Positions 42,830 through 52,763 are shown, counted from the first letter of the stretch. The stretch: DNA of 64,000 nucleotides from Labilibaculum filiforme (GCF_002843315.1 NZ_MVDD01000013.1:56774-120773); one strand, 5' to 3'. A program made the numbers and translations. The notes: generated by a model not told the origin, from the letters alone.

Positions 42830-43858
42830 ATGAAAAGGATATTTACAGTAGTCGCCTCATTATTTATATTGTCATCATGCCAAACATTTTCATTGTATAG
42901 TTTTCAAGGACTTTCGGCCCCAGAAGTTGTTATTCCTGCCGATGTAAAAACAATTTGTTTTGTTGATAGAAATACTAGTTTTAAGCTAGATACGGTGAGT
43001 CAATACTATCTGTTAAATAATACTGTGCTGAAGGATACTACAGATTATACTGCAAGCACAGCAAGTAATTGCTATTTAGGATTTATAGAAAATTTGTCGG
43101 AGTATTTACTAATGGATTCTATTCCATTTATTCGGTTGGATAAAAAGGAAATGCCAGGAAAAAGAAGATATGATCCAATGAAGTGGGAGCAGGTTGATAG
43201 TATTTGTGCGAGTAATGGATCTGACATCTTAATTTGTTTGGAGGATATACAGTTATACAATAAGTACACAATTATTGAAGATGTGTTACATTATGGAATA
43301 ACAGACGTTAATTATTTTGCTGTTTGGCGAATTTACGATCCTTTAAATAAAACTCACTTAAATGAAAAAATGCAAATAGATAGCTTGTTTACCGAGGTAT
43401 CAGCTTCTTCCTATAATCAATTATTAATAGATAAATTACCAAAAAGAGGAGAAATTTTTAAGGATGTTTCCTATCAAATAGGAAATCAATATGCCGACTT
43501 ACTTGCGCCCAAATGGATTGATATTTCCCGAAAATATTTTGCTTCTGGTGATGATCGTTTGGCAATTTCGAAGTATTATATCAATCAGGAAGATTGGGAG
43601 ACTCCTATTTCATTATGGACAGAAATTTCGAATGAAGATGATAATAAATTGGCAGGCAGGGCTTGTTTTAATTTGGCAGTGGCTTATGAGTTGAAAGGTG
43701 ATTTTGATCAGGCTAATCATTGGATTCGAAAATCTATTTTTCATTATAAAAAATTAAAGTCCTTACCATCAGAATTTAAACTAGTAGAAAAATATACCTT
43801 ACAACTACTCGAAAGAACTAAAAATAACAAGATGTTGAATTTGTTTTTTGGAGAGTAA
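42830..43858 (+). CDS. DUF6340-type lipoprotein
   Basis: The 342-residue protein has a lipoprotein signal (VASLFILSSC, acylated Cys about C17), an N-terminal domain (PEVVIPADVKTICFVDRN, then NGSDILICLEDIQLYNKY) typical of DUF6340 proteins of Bacteroidota, and a C-terminal TPR-like part (RACFNLAVAYELKGDFDQANHWIRKSI). It is anchored in the outer membrane or periplasmic face. The function is unknown. It seems to be in an operon with the preceding VWA membrane protein and ends at a terminator. Confidence 0.78.
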   Translation: MKRIFTVVASLFILSSCQTFSLYSFQGLSAPEVVIPADVKTICFVDRNTSFKLDTVSQYYLLNNTVLKDTTDYTASTASNCYLGFIENLSEYLLMDSIPFIRLDKKEMPGKRRYDPMKWEQVDSICASNGSDILICLEDIQLYNKYTIIEDVLHYGITDVNYFAVWRIYDPLNKTHLNEKMQIDSLFTEVSASSYNQLLIDKLPKRGEIFKDVSYQIGNQYADLLAPKWIDISRKYFASGDDRLAISKYYINQEDWETPISLWTEISNEDDNKLAGRACFNLAVAYELKGDFDQANHWIRKSIFHYKKLKSLPSEFKLVEKYTLQLLERTKNNKMLNLFFGE

Positions 43859-43879
43859 TTTTAATAAACAAAAAAAAAG

Positions 43880-43911
43880 CCCTGAAGAGTTTTATTCTAT
43901 CAGGGTTTTTT
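43880..43911 (+). terminator. Terminator after the DUF6340 gene
   Basis: CCCTGA, a 14-base loop and TCAGGG followed by TTTTTT. Confidence 0.82.
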
Positions 43912-43946
43912 AATTTTGTGGAAATAAATATTCAATTTAATTCTGA

Positions 43947-45185
43947 ATGACATCAACACTATTACTTTATATTATACTCGGCATTTTAACTGCCGATTTT
44001 ATTTTAGAACAATTTCTTGATTTCTTAAATCGGAAGAAATGGTCGCCAATTCTTCCTAAAGTATTAGATGGAATTTACGATCAGGAAAAATATCAGCAAT
44101 CTCAAAATTATCAAAAGGATAAACTTATTCCTTCTTTAATATCATCAGGAATAGGTTTTATTGCTACGGTTTTAATGATAAGTGCTGGAGGTTTTGCTTG
44201 GGTCGACGATTTAGTGCGAAATTATTTTGAGCATCCAATAGCAATTGCATTGGCCTTTTTTGGGGTAGTAATGTTTTTTTCAAGTCTACTTGGATTGCCT
44301 TTTTCTTACTATTCTACGTTTGTAATAGAGGAAAAATATGGATTTAATAGAACAAGTCTTAAAACTTTTATTCTAGATAAGTTAAAAGGAGCGTTGCTAA
44401 GTTGTTTTATTGGAGGAGGATTATTGGCTTTATTGATATGGATTTATTTGCAGACTACAACAAACTTTTGGTGGATGGCTTGGTTGGTAATCGCTTTTTT
44501 TATGATTTTTATGGCCATGTTTTATTCTTCCTTGTTGGTTCCTTTATTTAATAAGCAAACTCCTTTGGAAGAAGGAGAATTAAAAGAGGAGATTAGTAGG
44601 TTTGCTACAAAAGTCAATTTTAAATTGGATAATGTATATGTAATGGATGGTTCCAAACGATCATCGAAAGGGAATGCATATTTTAGTGGTTTAGGATCTA
44701 AAAAGAGAATTGTTTTATTTGATACCCTGATAGCTGATTTGACAAAGGAAGAAATTGTTGCTGTTTTGGCACATGAAATTGGTCATTACAAAAAGAAACA
44801 TACGCTTAGTGGTATATTTTTATCATTACTACAAACAGGATTGATGTTCTATATCTTTTCCTTAATTATTGCAAATCCATTACTTTCCGATGCTTTGGGA
44901 GCGAAACAACATGGTTTTCATTTAGGATTAATTGCTTTTGGAATTTTATATTCTCCCATATCTACCTTTTTAAGTTTGGGAATGAATGTATTATCACGTA
45001 AGAATGAGTATCAGGCCGATAATTACGCTGCGGAAAATTATGATGCGAAAGTCTTAGGGGATGCATTAAAGAAACTATCCGTTAGTTCTCTTAGTAATTT
45101 AACTCCGCATCCCATTTATGTATTTTTTTACTATTCACATCCAAGTTTATTACAACGATTAAAAGCCTTACAACTAATAAAATAA
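43947..45185 (+). CDS. M48 family zinc metalloprotease (Ste24/CAAX type)
   Basis: The 412-residue membrane protein has several N-terminal membrane segments, the Ste24-specific N-terminal region, the catalytic zinc site H276-E277-I-G-H280 in LAHEIGHYKKKH and the third ligand in RKNEYQADNYA (E about 354). It resembles eukaryotic-type CAAX proteases (Ste24), which in bacteria take part in membrane-protein quality control. It ends five bases before cinA on the same strand, so they are co-transcribed. Confidence 0.9.
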   Translation: MTSTLLLYIILGILTADFILEQFLDFLNRKKWSPILPKVLDGIYDQEKYQQSQNYQKDKLIPSLISSGIGFIATVLMISAGGFAWVDDLVRNYFEHPIAIALAFFGVVMFFSSLLGLPFSYYSTFVIEEKYGFNRTSLKTFILDKLKGALLSCFIGGGLLALLIWIYLQTTTNFWWMAWLVIAFFMIFMAMFYSSLLVPLFNKQTPLEEGELKEEISRFATKVNFKLDNVYVMDGSKRSSKGNAYFSGLGSKKRIVLFDTLIADLTKEEIVAVLAHEIGHYKKKHTLSGIFLSLLQTGLMFYIFSLIIANPLLSDALGAKQHGFHLGLIAFGILYSPISTFLSLGMNVLSRKNEYQADNYAAENYDAKVLGDALKKLSVSSLSNLTPHPIYVFFYYSHPSLLQRLKALQLIK

Positions 45186-45189
45186 ACAA

Positions 45190-46428
45190 ATGCAAGCAGA
45201 GATAATTACAATCGGTGATGAAATTTTAATTGGTCAAATTGTAGATACAAATTCAGCATGGATGGCCAAAGAATTAAATGGAATAGGCATTAATGTTTCA
45301 AAAATTACTAGTATTTCCGATCAAAAGGCTGATATCGTTGATTCGTTAACGCAGGCAATGGAAAGAGTTTCTTTAGTATTGCTTACAGGAGGATTAGGAC
45401 CAACAAATGATGATATCACTAAAAAGACCTTAAGTGATCTTTTTGGAATGAATTTGGTGCAGGACGATGTTTTATTTACGCAAATTGAGCAAAGACTTGC
45501 ACAGAGAGGAATTCCTATGAATCGTTTCAACCGAGAACAAGCTTTGGTGCCCGATGGAGCAAAGATAATTACAAACAATCATGGTACAGCTCCTTGTATG
45601 TGGTTCGAAAAAAATGGCAAAGTGGTTATTTCTATGCCTGGAGTTCCGTTTGAAATGAAAGGAATTATGCAGGATTATATTTTCGGTTTGCTGGCAAAGC
45701 ATTTCTCAACTCCTGTTATTTTACACAAAACCATTATGACTCAAGGCATTGGAGAATCTGTTTTGGCTGAAATGTTGGAAACTTGGGAAGCTAATTTGCC
45801 TTCTTGTGTAAAATTAGCTTATTTACCTTCTCCGGGTATTGTGCGACTTCGAATGAGTCTTACAGGAACAAATCGGGACGAATTAGAGCGAATTGTTGCA
45901 GATCAACTTTTACAATTAGGAAAGATAATTCCTGAGAATATTTTTGGTTACGACGATCAGTCTATGGAAATGGCCTTGGCAAAACTTTTATCCGCTAAAG
46001 GAAAAACTTTGGGAACAGCAGAAAGTTGTACCGGCGGAAATATAGCACAATTAATTACTTCTCATGCAGGTAGTTCTGCTTATTTTAAAGGGGCGGTTGT
46101 AGCGTACTCGAACGAGGTGAAGAAGAATGTTTTAGGGGTGAATGCCGAGGATTTGGGAAAATATGGTGCAGTTAGTCAGCAAGTTGTGGAACAGATGGCT
46201 GCAGGTGCCAGAAAAGTGCTAAATACTGATTATACCATTGCTACATCTGGAGTAGCCGGACCAGATGGTGGAACGGACGAAAAGCCAGTTGGAACTGTTT
46301 GGATTGCTGTTGCTGGTGAAAATGAATTGATTTCTCATAAATTTGATTTGTATAAAAATAGGGAGCGGAATATTCGTGTGGCTTCCTTAAGTGGATTAAA
46401 TATGTTGCGTAAATTGCTTGAAAAATAA
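45190..46428 (+). CDS. cinA: CinA-like protein: MoCF domain plus nicotinamide-nucleotide amidohydrolase
   Basis: The 412-residue protein has the N-terminal molybdopterin-binding-like domain (AEIITIGDEILIGQIVDTNSAWMA, LLTGGLGPTNDDITKKTL, MPGVPFEMKGIM) and the C-terminal PncC domain (TLGTAESCTGGNIAQLIT, TSGVAGPDGGTDEKPVGTVWIA). CinA cleaves NMN amide in NAD recycling and the N-terminal domain hydrolyses ADP-ribose in studied members. It follows the M48 protease gene. The 233 bases after it hold no gene I can support. Confidence 0.92.
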   Translation: MQAEIITIGDEILIGQIVDTNSAWMAKELNGIGINVSKITSISDQKADIVDSLTQAMERVSLVLLTGGLGPTNDDITKKTLSDLFGMNLVQDDVLFTQIEQRLAQRGIPMNRFNREQALVPDGAKIITNNHGTAPCMWFEKNGKVVISMPGVPFEMKGIMQDYIFGLLAKHFSTPVILHKTIMTQGIGESVLAEMLETWEANLPSCVKLAYLPSPGIVRLRMSLTGTNRDELERIVADQLLQLGKIIPENIFGYDDQSMEMALAKLLSAKGKTLGTAESCTGGNIAQLITSHAGSSAYFKGAVVAYSNEVKKNVLGVNAEDLGKYGAVSQQVVEQMAAGARKVLNTDYTIATSGVAGPDGGTDEKPVGTVWIAVAGENELISHKFDLYKNRERNIRVASLSGLNMLRKLLEK

Positions 46429-46661
46429 ATAGTATTTTAAAATATATGTCGTAAGGCTTTTTTATTCCGCTCTTTTTTGTGATAAATTTCACATTATCTT
46501 CAGCTAGTATTGCTTTTAGTTTCCTAATTATCTAAATTTCAGTTACTATAAATAAAATCAAAGTTAAGATAGAAATATAAATAAGCCTACACACATGTAG
46601 ATATTTGGATGTTTGGATATTCTTACTTAGATTTGAACTGAAATTAAAAGAACAAAGAAAC

Positions 46662-47996
46662 ATGCGAAACCTTAAAATTTATTTCGTTTTACTATTGATA
46701 ATGGGCATTTCCATTAGTGGAAAATCGCAAGCTGTAGAAATGAAGTTAAGTTTGAAAGAAGCCTTGGTAAAAGCTTCTGAAAACAATTGGGAGATTAATA
46801 AGGCGAAAGCCGAGGGTAGAGTTGCTAAAGCTGAATTTCGTCAAACTAATTCTGTTTTTCTGCCTATAGTAAATCTTTCTCATTCGGGAGTGCTTACGAA
46901 CGATCCGCTAACTAGTTTTGGATTCAAATTAAAACAGGAGATTACGACTGAAGCCGACTTTAATCCGTTAGTTTTAAATGACCCGGGGCAAACTCGAAAT
47001 TTTAATACAAAAATTGAGGTTCAACAACCATTAATTAATATCGATGGAATTTATGGTAGAAGAGCTGCAAATGCAAAATTGCAAGCAGTCGATTATAAAA
47101 CGGAGAGAACGATCAATTTTACAAAGTACGAGGTGAAGAAGGCATATTACCAGCTCGAATTAGCTCAAGAAGCAGTGTTGGTTCTTCAGTCATCGAAAAA
47201 AACAGCAGCTTCTGCTTTGCAGGTAACTCAAAATAATTTGGCACAAGGTTTTGTGAAGGAAGCGGATCTACTATCTGCTAAAGTAAGAGTGTTGGAGTTA
47301 GATAATCAATTGTCTGATGCAATTAATAATCAGAAAAGTGCAGGAGAATTTTTAGCTTATCTTTTAGGTTTGGATATAAATGTTGTGATTGAGACAACGG
47401 ATGCATTAGAGAAAAAACCATCATTACTAAATGGTTTAGAGCAATCATCGCAAATTGAAAATCGTTCTGATTTAAATGCCTACCGAAAAGGAGTTGAAGC
47501 AAGAGAAAATATGCTGAAATCAGAAAAAATGCAGTTTTTGCCTCGTTTAAATGCATTTGGAGCCTATGAATGGAATGATGATAAACTATTTGGAACTACT
47601 GCCAATAATTATATGGTGGGAGCAAGTTTATCGTGGAATTTATTTAGTGGATATAAGAATATTGCTAAGGTTCAAAGGGCGAAGGCCGAACTAAAAATAT
47701 CGGAGTTAAACTTCGCTGAATATATTTCAAAAAACAGCATGGAAATTCAATCTGCTAAGAGAAACCTAAAAGTAGCATACGATAAAATTGAATTGAGCAA
47801 ATTAGCGAAAGAACAAGCTGAAGAAGCCCTTCGAATTCGAACCAATAGATACCAACAAGGATTAGAGAAAACAACTGATATTTTGTATTCAGAAACCGTT
47901 TCGATGGCTCGAAATCTTGATTATATTAATAGTTTGTACAATTATCATGTAGCAGTTTTTCAATTGGAATTATTGCTCGAAAAAGAATTACAATAA
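46662..47996 (+). CDS. TolC-family outer-membrane efflux protein
   Basis: From ATG 46662 (MRNLKIYFVLLLIMGISISGKSQA, a clean signal peptide; the frame runs further upstream to 46605 but without a reason to use it) the protein has 444 residues. It shows the twofold repeated coiled-coil pattern of TolC: VKKAYYQLELAQEAVLVLQSSK, LAQGFVKEADLLSAKVRVLELDNQL in the first half and SAKRNLKVAYDKIELSKLAKEQAEEALRIRTNRYQQGLEKTTDILYSE in the second. It makes the exit channel for the adaptor and RND pump encoded next. Confidence 0.9.
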   Translation: MRNLKIYFVLLLIMGISISGKSQAVEMKLSLKEALVKASENNWEINKAKAEGRVAKAEFRQTNSVFLPIVNLSHSGVLTNDPLTSFGFKLKQEITTEADFNPLVLNDPGQTRNFNTKIEVQQPLINIDGIYGRRAANAKLQAVDYKTERTINFTKYEVKKAYYQLELAQEAVLVLQSSKKTAASALQVTQNNLAQGFVKEADLLSAKVRVLELDNQLSDAINNQKSAGEFLAYLLGLDINVVIETTDALEKKPSLLNGLEQSSQIENRSDLNAYRKGVEARENMLKSEKMQFLPRLNAFGAYEWNDDKLFGTTANNYMVGASLSWNLFSGYKNIAKVQRAKAELKISELNFAEYISKNSMEIQSAKRNLKVAYDKIELSKLAKEQAEEALRIRTNRYQQGLEKTTDILYSETVSMARNLDYINSLYNYHVAVFQLELLLEKELQ

Positions 47997-48022
47997 ACAA
48001 TCTTACTTAAGAATCTACAGAT

Positions 48023-49108
48023 ATGAAATCAAGCAAATTTTTAATTATAGCACTAATCGCTTTAGGCGGATTCGCCTTACAATCTTGCGGAAGTGAAAGC
48101 AAGCAGAAAGAGGTAGAGGAAGCAACTGTAAATGTAAAGGTTGGAGTTGCTCAATTAACAAATCAAGCTGAATTAATGAGTTTTTCAGGAAAATTGGAAG
48201 CCGAAACTCATTCTAATCTTAGTACCCGAATAATGGGACAAATTGCGAAGATTAAAGTTGAAACTGGTCAGAAAGTAATTAAAGATCAGGTTCTGGTTGA
48301 AATTCATGCCAAAGATATTCAGGCAAAAAAAGCACAGCTTAAGGCGAATAAATTGGAGGCGGAAGCGGCTTATACAAATGCAAAAAAAGATTACGATCGC
48401 TTTACGGTATTGTTCGAGCAAAAGAGTGCTTCGCAAAAAGAAATGGATGATGTGAGTACCCAATACAATATGGCAAAAGCCAGATTGGAAGCGGTTAACG
48501 AAATGGGCGTTGAAGTAGAGGAAATGCTTCGATATACAAGTATTAAAGCTCCTTACAATGGGGTAATTACCAGAAAATATATGAATGAAGGGGATTTGGC
48601 ATCTCCGGGAATGCCTTTGGTGGCAATTGAAAAGCAAGGCGAATTTATGGTGATGGCTAGAATTCCAGAATCTGAAATTGCTAAAATCAAACAAAACGAT
48701 CCAGTATTTGTTAAAATTAGTGCATTAGGAGATGTAAAAATAGATGGTTTTGTATCGGAGGTGAACCCATCTTCTCAATATACAGGCAATCAGTTTGAAG
48801 CAAAAATAGTTTTGAAACCTACTAACGAACAAAAAGGGAATTTGTATAGTGGTATGTATGCAAATGTTTTGCTTGAAAAAGGTGGGATGCCATCGGTAAT
48901 GATTCCTAAAAGCGTGTTGATACACAAAGGTCAACTAACTGGTATTTATGCAGTAAGTCAGAGCCAGACAGCGATGTTACGTTGGATTAGAACAGGTAAA
49001 ACGATTGGTGATCAGGTGGAAATACTATCGGGTTTAAGCGATGGTGAGAAATACATCGTTTCCTTTACAGGGAAAATTTGGGATGGAGCAAAACTTACTA
49101 TTCAATAA
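48023..49108 (+). CDS. RND efflux periplasmic adaptor (membrane fusion lipoprotein)
   Basis: The 361-residue protein has a lipoprotein signal (ALGGFALQSC, acylated Cys about C22), a lipoyl-like half-motif (STRIMGQIAKIKVETGQKVIKDQVLVEI), a short coiled coil (AQLKANKLEAEAAYTNAKKDYDRF), the second half (IKAPYNGVITRKYMNEGDLASPGMPLVAI) and a beta-barrel/MP domain. This is the HlyD/AcrA adaptor layout. It bridges the TolC protein and the RND permease. The gene is 26 bases after the tolC-like gene; a terminator and a hairpin repeat then separate it from the pump gene. Confidence 0.9.
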   Translation: MKSSKFLIIALIALGGFALQSCGSESKQKEVEEATVNVKVGVAQLTNQAELMSFSGKLEAETHSNLSTRIMGQIAKIKVETGQKVIKDQVLVEIHAKDIQAKKAQLKANKLEAEAAYTNAKKDYDRFTVLFEQKSASQKEMDDVSTQYNMAKARLEAVNEMGVEVEEMLRYTSIKAPYNGVITRKYMNEGDLASPGMPLVAIEKQGEFMVMARIPESEIAKIKQNDPVFVKISALGDVKIDGFVSEVNPSSQYTGNQFEAKIVLKPTNEQKGNLYSGMYANVLLEKGGMPSVMIPKSVLIHKGQLTGIYAVSQSQTAMLRWIRTGKTIGDQVEILSGLSDGEKYIVSFTGKIWDGAKLTIQ

Positions 49109-49152
49109 ATTAGAACTGGTAGTTATAAACCTAATTCAAACGCATGAAATGT

Positions 49153-49202
49153 CCCAATGTAAGTTTTTACACAACGAAAATCACGTGTAACTTGGGCTTT
49201 TT
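49153..49202 (+). terminator. Terminator-like hairpin between adaptor and pump genes
   Basis: CCCAA (49153-49157) pairs with TTGGG (49192-49196) and TTACAC (49167-49172) with GTGTAA (49185-49190), followed by CTTTTT. It would reduce read-through from the adaptor gene into the pump gene. Confidence 0.55.
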
Positions 49203-49223
49203 GGTTTATCAATAAATTATAAT

Positions 49224-49317
49224 TATATGAAACGTCCATGTATAAAGCTTTCTACACACAGGGAGATGATTATTCCAGCATGGTAAGTTCCATATGGCAA
49301 CAAAAACAAATTATAAT
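49224..49317 (+). repeat. Start-codon-linked hairpin repeat, copy D (94 bp)
   Basis: The unit begins TATATGAAACGTCCATG and ends AAATTATAATCAT, with the RND pump ATG at 49321-49323 directly at its edge. It is nearly identical to copies B and C on the other strand at 27786-27977. The outer arms and the inner GGGA/TTCC pair are conserved. Confidence 0.92.
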
Positions 49318-49320
49318 CAT

Positions 49321-52300
49321 ATGAAAACAGGATTTGCAGGCCAAATGGCCAAATTATTCATAAATTCTAAGTTAACTCCGCTCTTGATGGTTGCCTTTAT
49401 GGTAATTGGTATGTATAGCGCCTACTTAACTCCCCGCGAAGAAGAACCACAAATTGATGTTCCTATAGCAGATATTTTTTTAAGGTATCCTGGTGCAAGC
49501 CCAGCCGAAATTGAATCGAGAGTAATGCAGCCACTCGAGAAAGTGGTGGCAAATATTCCAGGTGTTGAATATGTATATTCTACATCCATGCCCGGACAGG
49601 CAATGTTAATTGTGCAATTTTATGTAGGTGAAGACATTGAAAGATCTTTGGTGAAGATGTACAATGAAATTATGAAGCATATGGATGAAATGCCAAAAGG
49701 TACTTCTATGCCTCTTATTAAAACACGTGCTATTGATGATGTTCCGGTATTGGGACTTACTTTTTGGAGTGATAGTTATGATGACTTTCAATTAAAGAGA
49801 TTGGCTCAGGAAGTAAATAATGAAATAGAAAAAGTAAATGAGGTTTCGGAAACCAAAATAATTGGTGGTCGCTCCCGTCAAGTGAGAGTTGTATTGAATC
49901 GTTCACAAATGGCTGGTTTCAATATTGATGCTTTGAGTATTGCTCAACAAATTGAAATTTCTAATCAACAAATAGGTTCGGGTACATTTAATAATCATGA
50001 TAAAGAATACTTAGTTGAAACAGGGCGGTTTCTTGAAAATTCGGAAGATGTGGCAAACCTTGTGGTAGGGGTTTATAATGGTAGTCCTATTTATTTGAAA
50101 CAGGTTGCCGAAGTTATCGACGGACCCGAAATTCCTTCGCAATATGTAAGCTTTGGTTATGGGAAAATAAATGAAGCAAAAGAACAAGCCAAAGGAGATT
50201 ATCCTGCGGTTACTATTTCGGTGGCGAAACGTAGGGGTGCTGATGCGATGAAAGTTGCAGAGCAAATTATAACAAAAGTAGAAGTTTTAAAACAGGAATT
50301 AATTCCTGCCGACGTTCATGTTGAAGTAAGTCGCAACTATGGGGAAACGGCTTCGGATAAAGTTTCGGAGCTTTTAATGCACCTTTTCGGAGCAATTATA
50401 GCGGTTACCTTTGTTGTGATGCTTGCCATGGGTTGGCGTGGTGGTTTAGTGGTATTTTTATCGGTACCAATTACCTTTGCTTTAACCATGTTCAGCTACT
50501 ATTTTCTGGATTATACTTTAAATAGAATTACTTTATTTGCACTGGTGTTTGTTACGGGAATAGTGGTGGATGACTCCATTATTATTGCAGAGAATATGCA
50601 TCGGCATTTTAAAATGAAACAGTTGCCATTTATGCAAGCGGCTTTGCGCTCAATTGATGAAGTGGGGAACCCAACTATTTTAGCAACATTTACAGTTATT
50701 GCGGCAGTTTTGCCAATGGTTTTCGTGTCCGGATTAATGGGTCCATACATGAGCCCGATGCCGATTGGAGCATCCATTGCAATGATTTTTTCCTTACTAG
50801 TAGCTCTTACCATTACTCCCTATTTGGCGTATCGCTTGTTACGATTTAAAGAAAAGGATGATCCTACCGAGAAAGCTTTTAGCTTAAAAGACTCGATAGT
50901 ATATAAATTTTATTCTGCAACGATTACACCAATGTTGGAATCGAAATGGAAGAGATGGGGATTTATCGGCATTGTTACTTTTCTTTTATTGGCTTCGACC
51001 ACTTTGGTTTATTTTAAGCAGGTTGCCGTTAAAATGCTCCCATTCGATAATAAGAATGAATTTCAGGTAGTTATTGATATGCCAGAGGGAACAACACTTG
51101 AACGAACTGCTGTTGTTACTAAAGAATTGGCAGCATATATTTCTCAACAGGAGAATGTTGTTGATTATCAGTCTTATGTAGGTACAGCAGCACCAATGAA
51201 TTTTAATGGTTTGGTTCGTCATTACGATTTACGTCGTGGTTCAAACGTGTCTGATATTCAGGTGAATTTAACTCATAAAGACGAGCGTGATGTGCAAAGT
51301 CATGACATTGCGAAACTTATGAGGCCAGGCTTACAGGAGATTGGAAAAAAATACCATGCAAATGTTAAAGTGGTAGAAGTGCCACCAGGACCACCGGTGA
51401 TGTCGACTTTGGTAGCCGAAATTTATGGTCCTAATTTAGAAGAACAACAAAATATTGCAGCTCAGGTAAAAACTCTTTTTGCAAAAACAGAAGATGTTGT
51501 TGATGTGGATTGGTTTGTTGAAGATGATCAAACTGAATTTCAGTTTAATGTGAACAAAGAAAAAGCCATGTTGGCCGGAGTATCCACCCAGCAGGTGGTT
51601 CATACTTTAAATATGGCATTACGCGGACATGAAGTTACCCAGTTGTACCAAGAGTCGGAACACAATCAGGTAGGAATTGATTTACGATTGCAAGAGCAGG
51701 ATAGAAGTAGCGTTGCAGACTTAAAGAGAATCAATATTTTAACTCAATCGGGACAACTAGTTGCGCTGGGAGATATTGTGGATATAAACGAGAGAATTAA
51801 GGACAAAAGTATCTATCGTAAAAATCAGAAACGAGTAGTTTATGTGACTGCTGATGTAGCTGGAAAATTAGAAAGTCCGGTTTATGGAATCATGAATATA
51901 TCCGAAAACTTAAGTGAGATTAAACTTCCTGAAGGCTACGATTTAGCCGAAGAGTATACGCAACAACCATTTTTAGAGGATAATTACAGCTTAAAATGGG
52001 ATGGCGAATGGCAAATTACTTATGAAGTTTTCCGCGATTTAGGAACCGCATTTGCCGTTGTGTTATTGGTTATCTATTTACTGATAATTGGATGGTTTCA
52101 GAATTTTAAAGTTCCTTTTGTAATGATGATTTCTATTCCATTATCGCTGGTGGGAATATTGGTTGGACACTGGTTGATGGGAGCATTTTTTACCGCTACA
52201 TCAATGATTGGTTTAATTGCCCTTGCGGGGATAATGGTGCGGAATGCGATTTTATTGATCGACTTTATTAATCTTCGTTTGGAGGATGGAGTTCCATTAA

Positions 52301-52551
52301 AAGAGGCGGTTATTGAAGCAGGAGCGGTACGAACAACCCCAATTCTACTTACTGCGGGAACCGTTGTAATTGGAGCGGTTGTAATTCTATTCGATCCTAT
52401 TTTTCAAGGTTTAGCCATATCTTTAATGGGAGGTTCTATTGCATCTACATTTCTTACTTTGGTAATTGTACCACTAATTTACTATATGACAGAGAAAAAG
52501 AAATATCCTGTAATTGAGCAAGAAACAAAGGTGATTAACGAAGAGAAATAA
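49321..52551 (+). CDS. RND efflux permease (AcrB/HAE1-like)
   Basis: From ATG 49321 the protein has 1076 residues and begins MKTGFAGQMAKLFINSKLTPLLMVAFMVIGMYSAYLTPREEEPQIDVP. A frame from 49294 would add nine residues, but those are written by the hairpin repeat, whose other copies all end at the real ATG. Twelve membrane segments in two halves, with FVTGIVVDDSIIIAENMHRH (proton relay region) and GGSIASTFLTLVIVPLIYYM, mark an RND pump. It exports drugs, metals or lipids with the adaptor and TolC protein encoded upstream. Substrate unknown. Confidence 0.92.
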   Translation: MKTGFAGQMAKLFINSKLTPLLMVAFMVIGMYSAYLTPREEEPQIDVPIADIFLRYPGASPAEIESRVMQPLEKVVANIPGVEYVYSTSMPGQAMLIVQFYVGEDIERSLVKMYNEIMKHMDEMPKGTSMPLIKTRAIDDVPVLGLTFWSDSYDDFQLKRLAQEVNNEIEKVNEVSETKIIGGRSRQVRVVLNRSQMAGFNIDALSIAQQIEISNQQIGSGTFNNHDKEYLVETGRFLENSEDVANLVVGVYNGSPIYLKQVAEVIDGPEIPSQYVSFGYGKINEAKEQAKGDYPAVTISVAKRRGADAMKVAEQIITKVEVLKQELIPADVHVEVSRNYGETASDKVSELLMHLFGAIIAVTFVVMLAMGWRGGLVVFLSVPITFALTMFSYYFLDYTLNRITLFALVFVTGIVVDDSIIIAENMHRHFKMKQLPFMQAALRSIDEVGNPTILATFTVIAAVLPMVFVSGLMGPYMSPMPIGASIAMIFSLLVALTITPYLAYRLLRFKEKDDPTEKAFSLKDSIVYKFYSATITPMLESKWKRWGFIGIVTFLLLASTTLVYFKQVAVKMLPFDNKNEFQVVIDMPEGTTLERTAVVTKELAAYISQQENVVDYQSYVGTAAPMNFNGLVRHYDLRRGSNVSDIQVNLTHKDERDVQSHDIAKLMRPGLQEIGKKYHANVKVVEVPPGPPVMSTLVAEIYGPNLEEQQNIAAQVKTLFAKTEDVVDVDWFVEDDQTEFQFNVNKEKAMLAGVSTQQVVHTLNMALRGHEVTQLYQESEHNQVGIDLRLQEQDRSSVADLKRINILTQSGQLVALGDIVDINERIKDKSIYRKNQKRVVYVTADVAGKLESPVYGIMNISENLSEIKLPEGYDLAEEYTQQPFLEDNYSLKWDGEWQITYEVFRDLGTAFAVVLLVIYLLIIGWFQNFKVPFVMMISIPLSLVGILVGHWLMGAFFTATSMIGLIALAGIMVRNAILLIDFINLRLEDGVPLKEAVIEAGAVRTTPILLTAGTVVIGAVVILFDPIFQGLAISLMGGSIASTFLTLVIVPLIYYMTEKKKYPVIEQETKVINEEK

Positions 52552-52570
52552 ATTTTAAACTAATCTAAAG

Positions 52571-52760
52571 CATATGAAACGTCCATGGCAAAGCAATTTT
52601 GACACATAGGGAAATGGTTATCCCAACATGGTAAGTTCCATATGGCAAAAACTTAAAATTATAATCATATGAAACGTCCATGGCAAAGCAATTTTGACAC
52701 ACAGGGAAATGATTATCCCAACATGGTAAGTTCCATAAGGCAAAAACTTAAAATTATAAT
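52571..52760 (+). repeat. Start-codon-linked hairpin repeat, tandem copies E and F (2 x 95 bp)
   Basis: Units 52571-52665 and 52666-52760 are head to tail and lead into the ATG at 52764. They belong to the same subtype as copy A (AAAGCAATTTT in the upper arm). Copy F has an open frame from its first ATG that stops with TGA overlapping the downstream ATG; in copy E the frame is broken by TAG after eleven codons. Confidence 0.92.
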
Positions 52761-52763
52761 CAT

